A DNA stretch of 64,000 nt. Source: Diplolepis rosae (lineage: Eukaryota > Arthropoda > Insecta > Hymenoptera > Diplolepididae). A program made the position numbers and the translations under genes. The stretch lies in the NCBI GenBank assembly GCA_030998225.1, contig JAPYXD010000475.1, positions 744,001-808,000 on the forward strand. Reading direction: 5' to 3'. The notes beneath the pieces were generated by a model. It worked only from the letters and a program-made list of their open reading frames with translations. It made no database searches and had not been told where the DNA came from. Of the stretch, positions 22,300 through 33,784 are shown piece by piece; position 1 is the stretch's first letter, and each line of letters begins with the position of its first letter.

Positions 22300-23954
22300 T
22301 GTCACTTTTGTTGTCACAATTGATAATAATGTAAAATTTATTTAATTGAAGCGAATCAAAATTATATGAGCAATTATTTCGAATAAAAATTGTTCATAAA
22401 TAAAAGCTTCGAAATTTAGGAATTTTCAAAATTACAAAATTACAAGTTAAGTAGAAATAATTGGATAATATATTTCTACTCGTCAAAATTTAAATATTTG
22501 AAATTAAATCTTAGAATAAATTATTTTATTTTAAGCGTTGGTATACTTCGTGTGATCACAAGCTCTGCCATCGTCAATAACATCATCGAATTACTCTGAA
22601 TAAACCTTACATGTATTCTTTGTAGCAAGATTGTGCAAGTGAAGGGTTTAAAAAAAAAAAAGTTATAAGAAAAAATCAAAAACATCATTATTTTGATTTA
22701 AATCAATTTAAAATTCAGAGGTTTTTTACCTAGAGTTTACACAGGAAATTGCGTCTCAGCCATTACCTGAATAAACTTGTAGTATTAAAACATCGAATAT
22801 TTAAATTCAAAATTTTATAATTACACAAATTTCTGAAAGTACTAAAATTACACAAGGTGTTGTGCTTGAGTCAGGCTTGTTTAATTTCGTACTACTGAAA
22901 TTTTCAATTTGTTAACTAAGTTTGAATTTAAGTTTAAAACAAAACAAGAACAGCACACGAGAGTATAAGTCCTTTTTAGATTCGTTGAACGGTCACCGTC
23001 GATGACGATCGACTGGGTAAGGCAAAGTTCGAAGTGTCTGCATTGTAATTGTTTATAACTTTCATTTTAACTTTGTTAACTAACAGAATATTTTTGATTG
23101 CAAAGATTGTCCAAGAGTCTGTGCTTGAGTCTAGCTTGTCCAATCTTGTATCTCTAAAATTCTGTGACATTAAACAATTTTTTTTTTTTTTGTTTATTAA
23201 CAATAAACATTTTCTGTGATTTTAAAGATTAATTAAGGGTTTGTGCTTGAGTCTGGCTTAATTAATTTTGTATCACCGAAAACGCAAGTTGTTAATACAC
23301 ATAATCTAATTATAAATTCAATAATTACAATTACTTGCTCAGGAATTCGCGGTCGCGGCTGGCCTGACCCGCCTTATATCACTGAAAACATATAATCCAA
23401 GGTTAAACGCTGCAGCGACTGCGCGCGCCACAGCAAGAATTTGCAGTACAGTAATAGCTAGAACAAATCATTGACAGTAACAGTTCAAAATTAGTATTAC
23501 TGCATTCATTTAAAAATAAACAATTAAAAACAAACAAATAAACAAATTCAGCAATAAATTAAATTTCCTAAATTAACAATTAAAAATAAAATTCAAAGTA
23601 ACCACGATATTATAATATGTAATAATAATTGAACTATAATACTTTTTTTAATATAAATAAAACACTTTGAACAGATTCTCACACACACACGATAAAAGAA
23701 TCCATTTGAACACTATAACAGTTGATTTGGTTTGGTTTGGTGGCAGGCGACCATACGGTCAAGACAACCAAGGAAAAAGAAATTAAGGTCTACAAAATAG
23801 TTTATCATAATTTTAAAAAATCAAAATATTCTCAATTTTGCTCACAAAAGGACAAAATTCAGGGACAATAATATAAAATATTATTATTCAGAATAAACTG
23901 AAAAATTAAGATCGGTAAATTATAATAAAAAAAAAATAAAAATATAAAAATTGT
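22300..23954 (+). other. Long AT-rich leader of the gypsy element with a repeated motif
   Basis: This noncoding leader holds three copies of a motif beginning TGTGCTTGAGTC (about 22860, 23121, 23241), each followed by a T-rich part near TTGTATC. A primer-site-like TTTGGTGGCAGGCGACC lies near 23736-23752. I see no long ORF. A packaging, splicing or insulator role is possible but unproven. Confidence 0.6.
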
Positions 23955-24302
23955 ATGGCACATAAAGACTCCCATACAGTGTTTAAACACGATTCAAACA
24001 CTATAATTTCAGTCTATTCCGAATTACTAAAAAACAGAGTAGGCGACTTTTTATACGACCCAAATTTAACTATTAATCTAATTCATAAGGAGAAATTAGC
24101 CACCTATAATAACATTAACCATCTCAAAATTTAAGTTATTCAAAACGCCACCCTTACAACAAGTGGTGTAGTAAAAATTCCCATATTGAAGCAAGAAATT
24201 GAGTTTAACATTATAAATCCAGAAATAGGTGCAGGCATATCCGGAGTAATTGGAAAATCGTTTCCAACTCTTTTCAAAATAAATATTCCGGATAAAGTCT
24301 AA
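23955..24302 (+). pseudogene. Small pre-gag ORF, one in-frame stop
   Basis: An ATG at 23955 opens a frame of about 115 codons. It is interrupted once by TAA (24132-24134), continues in the same frame and ends at TAA 24300-24302. The second half is codon-like and contains GISGVIGKSFPTLFKINIP. I do not recognise the product. Most insect gypsy elements have nothing coding before gag, so this is either an extra gene or a remnant of an N-terminal gag extension. The lone stop suggests recent loss. Confidence 0.5.
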
Positions 24303-24659
24303 ACATTTCTTACGAAAATTAAAATAATGGAAGCAAAATTAATTATAATAATAATAACAATAAACATTTTATATAAGCCAACTTAAATCTGGTTTTGAAC
24401 ATAAATTTTGACATTACACTGGCAAAGTAATTATTGAATTTTTTTATCAAAAAAAAAATTAATAATTAATAAGAATTTATTTAATTGAATTGATTAATAT
24501 TTGAAAAGGTCAGTTTTTCATCATTAATCAAAATTAAGGATCAGGTTCTAAAATTAATATAATTTTACACATAAGGAGCATTCGAAACTCCCGGTTTCTG
24601 GACAGACTAAATTATACGGAATTTTATTCAACCTTTCGAATTACAAAAATTAAACCAAC
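24303..24659 (+). other. Noncoding gap before gag
   Basis: This AT-rich stretch lies between the small ORF and gag. Nothing supported is seen in it. Confidence 0.5.
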
Positions 24660-25796
24660 ATGCCTCACGATAAAAATAGCACCACTCATGACAAAACGCA
24701 AGGTGGAGAGTTCACAGGAAACATTTTACGAACCCTTAGTGACGCCATGGTCACTTCAATGGCGGAATGTTTTGCTATACAACAGGGAGTGATGAATATA
24801 CCCACTTTTAACGGAAAAAATATGCCAGTTAGGGACTTTATTCAAGATGTATTAAATGGAGAATCCAGCGTACCTGCAAATTGCGAAAGGCAGTACATAA
24901 TGGCGGTACTAGCGTGATTAAAGGGTGCTGCAAGAGATAGCACGCACGGAAAAACATTTTCCACAATAACCGACTTAATACAACATCTTAAACAGCGCTT
25001 TGCCCCCCACAAGACTTACTCGTGGTATTTGCATGAAATATCCACAATTAGGATGTCTCGCAGCGAAAGTGTAAGCGAGTTTTACGACAGAATCACCCTA
25101 CTTAAATCCGGAGCTCAAGCGGCGTTAGAAGACAAATATCAAAACGCGGAGCAGATGTTACTACCCTTAAACGATTGCGCCTTAGAAGCTTTTATCCGAG
25201 GACTACCCGATGTAATATCAGGAATGGTGGAATCACGGAATCCATCGTCATTGAAAGCAGCATTAAAATACGCACTCGAGTATGAGGCTCGACATCAATT
25301 AAACGCCCATTTTCCTATAAACAATATTGCGGAAAATAGATATTCCACCCCTTATACAGGATCAAGGGATAGGAGCCCAAGCCCTCATGTTAGGTTTGCA
25401 TCATCACCGGATAGGAATAGAGCAGTGGAACCCAGACAAGGACCAACAGGGATAATAAGGAGACCTACATCACCAATAGTGCCTAATTACCCGAATAATT
25501 ACGCACCCCCATTTCAATACCCACCTTATATACCCTATCAACCTTATCCGTACTATCCAGGTTCGCTAACATCAAACAACCCTTACCCTGATCACAATTA
25601 CCCATATAAAGGGACTAATACACCCCCGAGAGCACAATCACCAGCTCCAGCTAATAAAAATGATTTAAACTTCGATTCCGCTCGTCGAACAGACGCGACG
25701 ACGAGCGTGGAGAAAACCGAGCGTCAGAACAGCGTGAGATTTCTCAAGAAGCAAGAAAAATCTTCTGTACCAAACTCAGTCGAGAATCCCCAGTAG
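24660..25796 (+). pseudogene. Gag of the large gypsy element, one nonsense codon
   Basis: The ATG at 24660 opens a Gag related to that of the second gypsy element (61442-62758): both carry FNGxNMxVRxF near the start of the capsid-like region. A TGA at 24915-24917 interrupts the frame at codon 86, and the same frame then continues to TAG 25794-25796. The C-terminal third is rich in proline and tyrosine. There is no CCHC zinc knuckle, unlike the second element; the only knuckle in this element is in a separate ORF at 30832. The product would form the particle core. A slippery site near its end leads into pol. Confidence 0.85.
25664..25670 (+). promoter_or_regulatory. Putative -1 frameshift site TTTAAAC (gag to pol)
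   Basis: In the gag frame the codons read GAT TTA AAC, placing T TTA AAC in the X XXY YYZ register. After a -1 slip the frame is open without a stop through the protease DTGA motif into pol. The second gypsy element has the same heptamer in the same register at 62653-62659. Confidence 0.75.
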
Positions 25797-28700
25797 TAGA
25801 GCTTTCGTCGCATGAACTATTACAATCAAAGGCAAGGTTTTTAGTGGATACAGGTGCGGACATAAATGTCATTAAATTAGATGCTTTAGATGAGGACCTA
25901 CTGGTCAATGAGAATGAAGCAATAGAAATCACAGGAATTACACAAAGTAGGATTTCAACTATAGGAACAGTAAACATCGAATTAATGAAATCCAAAATCA
26001 CTTTTCATGTAGTACATTCTGACTTCCCAATAAGCACGGATGGAATACTAGGTCGAGAATATCTTCGACAAGAGAAGGTAGAAATATCCTTTTGGCATAA
26101 CACCATTGTGACGCACTCCAACCCCACAAAACCTATACCGTTCATAGACAATGAATCTAGAGTAGCGTTAGAAAATACCACAGATTACAAAGGGCCTCTA
26201 CTAGGACCAATCAAGGTAAGAGCCAGGACTCGACGAGCTATTCCAATAGCAGTAATAAATTCCGAAATAAAAGAAGGGTACTTACCCTTAATAAAAACTA
26301 CAGAGGGCGTGCTAGTAGGCGAAGCAGCCGTAACCAACGTGAATGGGATTTGTCATGTATTCGCCATTAATACAACAGATAATGACCTCGAAATAGAATT
26401 ACCCCCACAAGAAGTCATCCCCTTTGAATATTACAAACTTCCAGGAGAAGATTTCGACGAATATTCGGCAGACGAAGATTATTCACCCCCAGTAAATAAA
26501 GCTGAAGAAATAATAAAACACCTTCGACTGGACCATTTGAATACCGAGGAAAAGGAACATGTACTGGAGATAATTAGGGAATTTCCTGATAATTTCTACC
26601 TGCCAGGAGAACCTCTAACCTCCACTCATTTAGTGCAGCACAAGATTCACACTTTAGACGACGTGCCTATTAACACCAGGCCATACCGATTTTCACCCTC
26701 TCAAAAGGAAGAAGTTGAGAGAGTAATACAAAAAATGAAGATAGAAGGAGCAATTCAAAACTCAAAATCTCCTTATAACTCACCCCTACTGATTATACCT
26801 AAGAAAATAGACGCCACAGGAAAGAAGAAATGGAGAATAGTAATAGACTTTCGGTTTTTAAATGAAAAAACAATTGGGGATGCATACCCATTGCCAAATA
26901 TTGCAGATATTTTAGATCACTTAGGTACTGCACAATATTTCTCTATTTTTGATCTAGCCAGTGGTTTCCATCAAATAGAACTAGACCCGAATGATAGACA
27001 AAAAACAGCGTTTTCATCATTGAATGGACACTATGAGTACGTCAGAATGCCCATGGGATTGAAAAATTCACCGGCTACATTCCAGCGCCTAATGGACCAA
27101 GTTCTATTAGGGCTACAGGGGACCGAATTATTTGTCTATCTCGACGACATAGTAATATACGCTAAAGACTTAGAAGATCATGGAAAAAAGGTAAGACGCC
27201 TTCTCAAACAACTGAAAGAAGCCAACCTGTCACTACAACCGGAAAAGTGCGAATTTCTTTTCAAAGAAATAGCATATTTAGGGCATATAATTACAGACAA
27301 AGGAGTAAAGCCAGATCCTAAAAAGATCGAGGCTGTTCAAAATTTTCCCAGACCAAGAACACCAAAAAACATAAAACAATTCCTAGGACTAGCCGGATAT
27401 TACAGAAGATTCATCAAGGACTTCTCCGCAAGAGCGAAGCCTCTATCAAATTTATTAAAAAAGGAAGCAGTATTTAAATGGGGACCAGTGGAAGAGAAGA
27501 GCTTCAGGTATCTACGACAAGCTCTGTGCGAAAGCCCCATATTGCAATACCCTGATTTTGAAAAACCCTTTACAGTAACTACTGACGCCTCAGACTATGC
27601 AATAGGAGCCGTTCTGAGCCAAGAAAAGGACGGAATGGATCTCCCTGTGGCATATATGTCGAGAGTGCTAGTTGGACCCGAATTAAATTACTCTACAACG
27701 GAGAAGGAATGCCTTGCAGTTCTCTACGCGGTACAACAATTCCGACCCTATATTTATGGAAGAAAATTTACCCTCATGAGCGACCATGAGCCCCTCAGGT
27801 GGATAGATTCTGTAAAAGATCCAGGCCAAAGACTAATTCGTTGGAGACTAAAATTAAGAGACTATGAATATGAGTTTAAATACAAACCAGGTAAATTAAA
27901 TACTAACGCGGATGCCCTATCAAGAAATCCAATCGTAGAAAACTCTGACGAAAAAGAAGAAGAAGAAAAACAGCCTGCCAGGTTACTGCCAATGTTGACT
28001 AGACAAGCTAATAAACGAGAGGAAAACAGCGCGAAGCCTAGTTCAAAAACTTTAGAACCAGAAGCCAAAAATAAACCCGCAATTCAGACAAGAAAAGGAT
28101 TTACTTCGAGAATTTTACCCTCTAAACCCTCTACTTCAAGACCTCAAAAACCGACCCTCGCTAGATCAAAGTCTAGTGCATCAACATCAGCTGATTTGGA
28201 CCAGAGCACCATTAGCAAACGGTTGATTCGACGGCGGGTAGAGACTCAACGAGTTCAGGATCGACCAGATTATAGAGAGGATAGCAGTTCGGAAGAAACA
28301 GAAAGGGATCCAGAACCACCCCTAATCCTCAGAAAAAGAAAAAGTGTGCTACCAAGCTTGAATTTGCCACCTGCAGCATACCCATCGTCAACAATACCTA
28401 AGAGTGCACCGGCAAAAGCACCAGAGTGCTCGGCTGAATTCTTCCCAGAAGGTCAGGAAGAATTAACCCCTATGACAGAAAACCAAGAAACAGGACCCAT
28501 TAAAATGGTGAGTCCGCCACCCAGCGACAGTGAAGACAGTACAACAGAAAAAGAACAAGAAAGAGACCAGATGGAACAAGAAAAGGCTAATTCAACTAAG
28601 GAAAATATAGAAAAATCATTTTCACGATTTGAACAATCCTTAAAGGCCCATGAAGACTGGCTGGAGAGGACAGAAGTGGATGAAGAAGCCCCGCTTCTTG

Positions 28701-30751
28701 AAATCACAGCAGTTTCGGAAGGAGAAAATAATCAAGAGCTCCTTGATGCCATTGAAGAAATGGAACCTGAAAGCGAGACCGAATTCACGAACAGAATAGA
28801 ATCAGCTATAAAAATAGCTGAAGAATTATTAAAAGAAACACAGAAAAAAGGAAAGGTGATAAATTCCGAAAGTAAGGAAAATCTAGACCCCGGAATTTCG
28901 TCTCCAGATGAAGAAGCCCCGACCAGAAATCTATACGCTCACACCAGAAAAAGTGTCACTTTTCACCCTGGAATAGCTTCAACCCCGGATGCTTTAGGGA
29001 AATATTCCCCCTCAGCACTAAGAAAACCCAGGGCTATTTCCACGCCCTTTCCAGAAAAACTGGATGACGAACCTAATTTTAATCCATCAACTGACAAAAA
29101 TAGTACTCGCAGAATGGGAATAAATATACCTACATACTCAGACGAACATACTATGGATACTACTAGTTTGCCGTCTGACCATTCGCGACCGTCAATCACT
29201 TGCATCCCTCCGGCACTACCTAAGGCCTATGAAATGTACAATGGAACGGGGACGCGCAGTAGTAAAACCGTGCAGGTCAGACTAAGTAGCTGTCGAGAGA
29301 ATCTTACTTATTTGAAAAGTAATTTCGTGCATTTTCTCTCGGCTGACTGTGAGTTTGTCACCCCCGTAAGCCGACTACTAGTGGATTTGGGAGTAGTAGA
29401 TCCTCAGGACCTGAAAAATAGGAAACCTAAAATAGGAGAAGTGCTTATCACACCTCATAGACGCTTTAACATATATTCACTCATAATTAAACAAAACCAT
29501 TTTGATGAGATAGACGAAGAATACGTTAAAGTAGCCGTACACAATTTGAGAATAGCCCTAGAAAAGGAAAATATTTCGGAATTTCGCATTTCAAAACATG
29601 GAGACATTAGTGACACATTACCAATAGGAAAATTGCGCGAAATTCTAACTCAAGAATTCGCTAATTCAAAAATGGAAATAACAATATGTTATGGCAACGT
29701 AAATATACCCCCAGAGGAGACACGTACCCAAATTATCTCCGAAAATCATGAGAGTAAAATTGGAGGTCACAAAGGGATAAACAAAACATATCGAAGAATT
29801 AGAGAAAGGTACATGTGGCCAGGACTTAAAGAGCAAGTTACTGAATTCGTCAGAAAATGTGACATCTGCCAGAGACAAAAAATTGTACGGGCAAAAATTC
29901 ACGAACCCATGCTAATCACCGATACACCCCTCGACACCTTCGACAAAGTTTCCCTAGACACAGTAGGAAAATTGCCTACCACCCCAGATGGTAATAAACA
30001 TATTCTCACCATGCAGGACAATTTATCTAAATACTGCATAGCCGTCCCCATACCCGATATTTCAGCAACCACTATCGCTCATGCAATAGCAAAACACTTA
30101 TTTTCACAATATGGAGCCCCGAGGGCTATACTTACAGACAGGGGAAGAAGCTTCATCAATAAATTGCTCAGAAAATTATCCAAAATTTTCGGAGTAAAGC
30201 AAGTCACCACCTCAGGGTATAGACCGCAATCAAACGGATCCCTGGAAAGGAGCCATGCCGTATTGATGGATTACATAAGGTCATACGCGGAAACCTACGA
30301 CGATTGGGACCAACTCCTACCCTTAACGATGTTCGCGTACAACACCTCAATACACGAAGCCACAAAATTTACACCCTTTGAAGTAGTGTTTGGTAAGATT
30401 GCACGCACCCCCAGTTCATTTCCAAACCCAGAAAAATTAGAAACCTACGGAACCTATCTGCAGGAACTAATATTAAGACTATCGGAAATTAAATTAATGG
30501 CAGCGGAAAATTTGGTTGCCGCGAAGGAACATTCAAAAGAAAATTATGATCAAAAAGTAAAATCATTTTTAGGGAATGTAGGAGATCAAGTATACGTCCA
30601 AAGGGAAGTTAAAACACACGGAAAATTGGATAATAAATACCACGGACCCTACACCCTTGTAAAAATATTAGACAAGAACAACGCCATCTTGGAAAAACCC
30701 GACGGAAAACTATTCCAAAAACATTTTAACAAACAAAATTTTCATCATTAA
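25671..30751 (+). CDS. Pol: protease, RT, RNase H, macro-like segment, integrase
   Basis: Open in the -1 frame from the slippery site; there is no ATG, and the first conserved codons are near 25800. Protease: FLVDTGADINVI near 25838. RT: FRFLNEKTIGDAYPLP and YLDDIVIYA (near 27136). RNase H: TTDASDYAIG near 27575. Integrase: HHCC finger, H...GGHKG...CDICQRQK, 29749-29880; DDE core with SLDTVG near 29950, LTDRG near 30130 and SLERSH near 30240. The spacer of about 590 residues between RNase H and integrase is long: a low-complexity acidic part, then a folded-looking part (29258-29700) with VHFLSADCEF and IGEVLITPHR. All catalytic motifs look intact. Confidence 0.92.
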
Positions 30752-30831
30752 ATGCGAAGTAGAAGACCGTAGACGCGAGAATAAATTCAGTACCGTAAGC
30801 AACGGGGAAAGAAAAATACGTAGCGCAGAAC

Positions 30832-31143
30832 ATGAGGCCGCGAGAAAAAATGTTAACGGCCCTTGAAAAAATGTATTTTTTTAGCGAGGAAAAAAATGAT
30901 TGTAATATTACGGACGAAGAGTACGTTATTTGTATGGACAACCCCGCGACGTTATTAATTAAATTATACAAATGGGAAGCTTGTTGCGAATACTGTTATT
31001 TGAGGGGCCATACCATGGCAAATTGTAAAAAGCAAATTAAACGAAATAAGCGGCTTCCCGACGATCAAGAACCAAACGAAGAAGACTTCTGGGGTCCTCC
31101 ACAAGGGGATGAAAATACAAATCTTATATATCTAACGCCCTAA
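30832..31143 (+). CDS. Small zinc-knuckle protein between pol and env
   Basis: An ATG at 30832 gives 103 codons. The middle holds a CCHC knuckle, CEYCYLRGHTMANC (CX2CX4HX4C), followed by a basic run KKQIKRNKRL and an acidic tail. This is the composition of a retroviral nucleocapsid. The element's own Gag has no knuckle, so this ORF may supply nucleic-acid binding in trans or through a spliced message. A 608-bp gap separates it from env. I know of no named gene in this position, so the function is inference. Confidence 0.65.
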   Translation: MRPREKMLTALEKMYFFSEEKNDCNITDEEYVICMDNPATLLIKLYKWEACCEYCYLRGHTMANCKKQIKRNKRLPDDQEPNEEDFWGPPQGDENTNLIYLTP

Positions 31144-31751
31144 AAAGAAGTCTTCCTCCAATAAAAATTCACGGAATGCAAATTAACTAGTAAAATTCAC
31201 TAGGAAGCCCCTAGCGAAACCACCATTTTCATTATTACCTTTTATATATTATAGGATTAACAAAGTTGTAATTAGATAGCATTACTCATGACGCATATTA
31301 AATATCACCACTAGAATTATAGATATATTCGCAATTATACATAATAACTAGATTAGGCGCACACTATTATACCCATATATATAAAGCTTGCAAAATAAAT
31401 TAGAAAAACTTAAACGTAGGATGTTTAATCAATGATTCAAACCCCAAACCACCTATAATACTTATAATATTTATGCAATTGATTTGCAGTTTCAAAACCT
31501 ATTCAACTATCTTCATATTCACATATATAATTATATCACTGTTATATTTAATAATTTTTTTGATAAAAATTCAATAATCTGATTTCATTAAAATAAGGGA
31601 ATAAAGAAATCAAGAGAGAGGATATGGAGGTTGCCTTATTCCTTCTTCCCTTATCAACACAACAATGTAACAAAAGATAACATCCCTGATAGAACTCTAA
31701 TAAAATTTTAACAAAAACCTTACTTTTATAGACAAATAGACAAACAACAGG
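31144..31751 (+). other. AT-rich gap between the zinc-knuckle ORF and env
   Basis: No supported ORF lies here. It probably contains the splice acceptor for the env message, but I cannot single it out. Confidence 0.45.
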
Positions 31752-33737
31752 ATGTTTACCCAGATCCTAGGCCAAGCAACAATGATCTGTACAGGAGTAC
31801 TACTCAGCATGACAGGCTCGTCAGGAAACCCACGGAATTACGAAGTACAACCTTTTGATAACAACCCAGGCTTATTCTACGAAAAACTGGAAACTATCCG
31901 CACTACTCAGAACCATTGGAGGTTCGTTATATTCATGGACCCCCAAAAACTACAGGAACATCTTCAATTCGACAAAATGAAGTCAGAAGTTCAGAAAATT
32001 TACAAGACGTGCCCAAATCGATTGAAAAGTACTAATTGCAAAGATATGATAAAATTGGATCGCCTCAATGAAAAGCTACACCAACTCGAAGTTATAAATG
32101 AGGATTTAAGTGAAATACTAATGGAACTACACCAGGACATACCCCATGAAATAATTCCACCAAGGACCATGCATAGACGAAGAGCACCTCTTCTTGGATT
32201 CATAGGCAGCATTCTAGGACCAGTAATAGGAGTCATGACTTCCGACGACGCAGAGGAATACAACGAAGCAATAAATGATATTTATGAAAAGCAAAATAAC
32301 ATCAGTAAAATAATTAGAAAACAAACACACATAATAAAAGCAGAAGTGAATAATATTCATCAGGATCTAAACAAGAAAACTAAGCAAATTCAAATTATTC
32401 AAAAAGAATTAAATGAAACTATCAACAAAATAGAATCACAAGGACAATACTGGAATGATTACATGTATTATGAAAAAATGATACAATGGTCAACACATTT
32501 GGAACTAAAATTGGAAAATTTATATGAAATAATAAAACAATTCATTAAAATAACAGAATACGCACGAGAAGGCAAATTACACCCTTCGACAATTTCCAAA
32601 GCCCAACTACAAGAAGTAACCACTGAAATACACACTAAAATGGAAGATTACGAATTTCCGATTCCTACTTCACACGTTAGAGTGGAATTACTTTCACAAA
32701 TTGGCAAGACAGACCTTAAAATTAAATCTGGAAAATTACTAATATCAGTAGACATCCCATTGCTAGATAGAAAAGCACTACAATTATATAAAATTTACCC
32801 ATTTCCTGTGTACCAGAACATTTCAGGAAATTATACTAGAGCCATCTACATTTTACCAAGAAAACAATATATTGCCCTGACAGAAGACGAAAGAAAATTC
32901 TTTTTGGCAGATAAAGAGTACTATGACACCTGTCAAAGAACAATCTACCACACGATTTGCGAAAACACCCAACCAATGCACGAAACAGTCACAACTACGT
33001 CCTGCGAATGTCAAATGCTTACACGCCCTTCAATGGAAATTTTAAAGCAATGTGATATAAAAATAAACACAAAAAATTCAGTTTTTTGGAAGCATATTCC
33101 ATCCTTAAACGCATGGATATTTTCAACTAAAAAACCAGAGCCAATCAGCATCACCTGTAAAAAGGGAAAAACAGAAAAAGGACATATTACAAATTCAGGA
33201 ATATTAAGATTAAGTGCAGGGTGTATTGCCAGAACGGAACAGACAACTTTAATTGGAACTCAAATAAATGTAAACTCAGAAGAATTTATCTACAACCCAG
33301 GATTTTCATTGAACATATCAGAAATTTCCCCAATAATCTATAAAACGATGCATATTCCTACGATAACATCATTGTTTTGGGAAACAGAAAAGGATAATAA
33401 ATTAAAAAATCTGCATATGGAAGAATCACTCTCTACCATAGAAGAACAACTTCTCAACATGGGAAACAATCATTATAGACATAAACTAACCCAAAAATAT
33501 TGGTTAGGAGGGTCCAGCATCCTAACCTTATTAATAATAACAACAGTAATATACCTCACACAAGGAATAATCCGTAAAAACTGTAAAACGTGTAATAATA
33601 CAAATTTAAACATAAAAGAAAACCAAGAGGAAGTAGAACTACAACCCCTTTCGGTAGACAACCAAACAAACACAGAAGAAATTCACCCCCTTCCAAGAGT
33701 ATTAACAATCCCAACAACAAATGTTAGAATTGCATAA
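31752..33737 (+). CDS. env: Envelope glycoprotein, errantivirus/baculovirus-F-like
   Basis: The ATG at 31752 opens 661 codons without interruption. The N-terminus is a plausible signal peptide. A basic cleavage-type site HRRR near residue 141 is followed at once by a hydrophobic glycine-rich stretch (near 32180-32240), the layout of a class I fusion subunit in errantivirus and baculovirus F proteins. A long helical, coiled-coil-like region follows, then a cysteine-rich part, a hydrophobic membrane span near residues 590-612 and a short cytoplasmic tail. Env would allow budding and cell-to-cell spread, so the element descends from an insect retrovirus. It is read from the sequence only; expression is unknown. 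Confidence 0.85.
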   Translation: MFTQILGQATMICTGVLLSMTGSSGNPRNYEVQPFDNNPGLFYEKLETIRTTQNHWRFVIFMDPQKLQEHLQFDKMKSEVQKIYKTCPNRLKSTNCKDMIKLDRLNEKLHQLEVINEDLSEILMELHQDIPHEIIPPRTMHRRRAPLLGFIGSILGPVIGVMTSDDAEEYNEAINDIYEKQNNISKIIRKQTHIIKAEVNNIHQDLNKKTKQIQIIQKELNETINKIESQGQYWNDYMYYEKMIQWSTHLELKLENLYEIIKQFIKITEYAREGKLHPSTISKAQLQEVTTEIHTKMEDYEFPIPTSHVRVELLSQIGKTDLKIKSGKLLISVDIPLLDRKALQLYKIYPFPVYQNISGNYTRAIYILPRKQYIALTEDERKFFLADKEYYDTCQRTIYHTICENTQPMHETVTTTSCECQMLTRPSMEILKQCDIKINTKNSVFWKHIPSLNAWIFSTKKPEPISITCKKGKTEKGHITNSGILRLSAGCIARTEQTTLIGTQINVNSEEFIYNPGFSLNISEISPIIYKTMHIPTITSLFWETEKDNKLKNLHMEESLSTIEEQLLNMGNNHYRHKLTQKYWLGGSSILTLLIITTVIYLTQGIIRKNCKTCNNTNLNIKENQEEVELQPLSVDNQTNTEEIHPLPRVLTIPTTNVRIA

Positions 33738-33770
33738 ACAAATACAAGTCGTTGAGGACAACGACACTTT

Positions 33771-33784
33771 TAAGGAGGGAGGAC
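33771..33784 (+). promoter_or_regulatory. Upstream copy of the polypurine tract, right after env
   Basis: TAAGGAGGGAGGAC lies 34 bases after the env stop and is identical to 38124-38137, which abuts the 3' LTR. The bases before it (a GAGGAC core) are also similar. In ordinary gypsy elements the LTR starts here. Confidence 0.75.
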
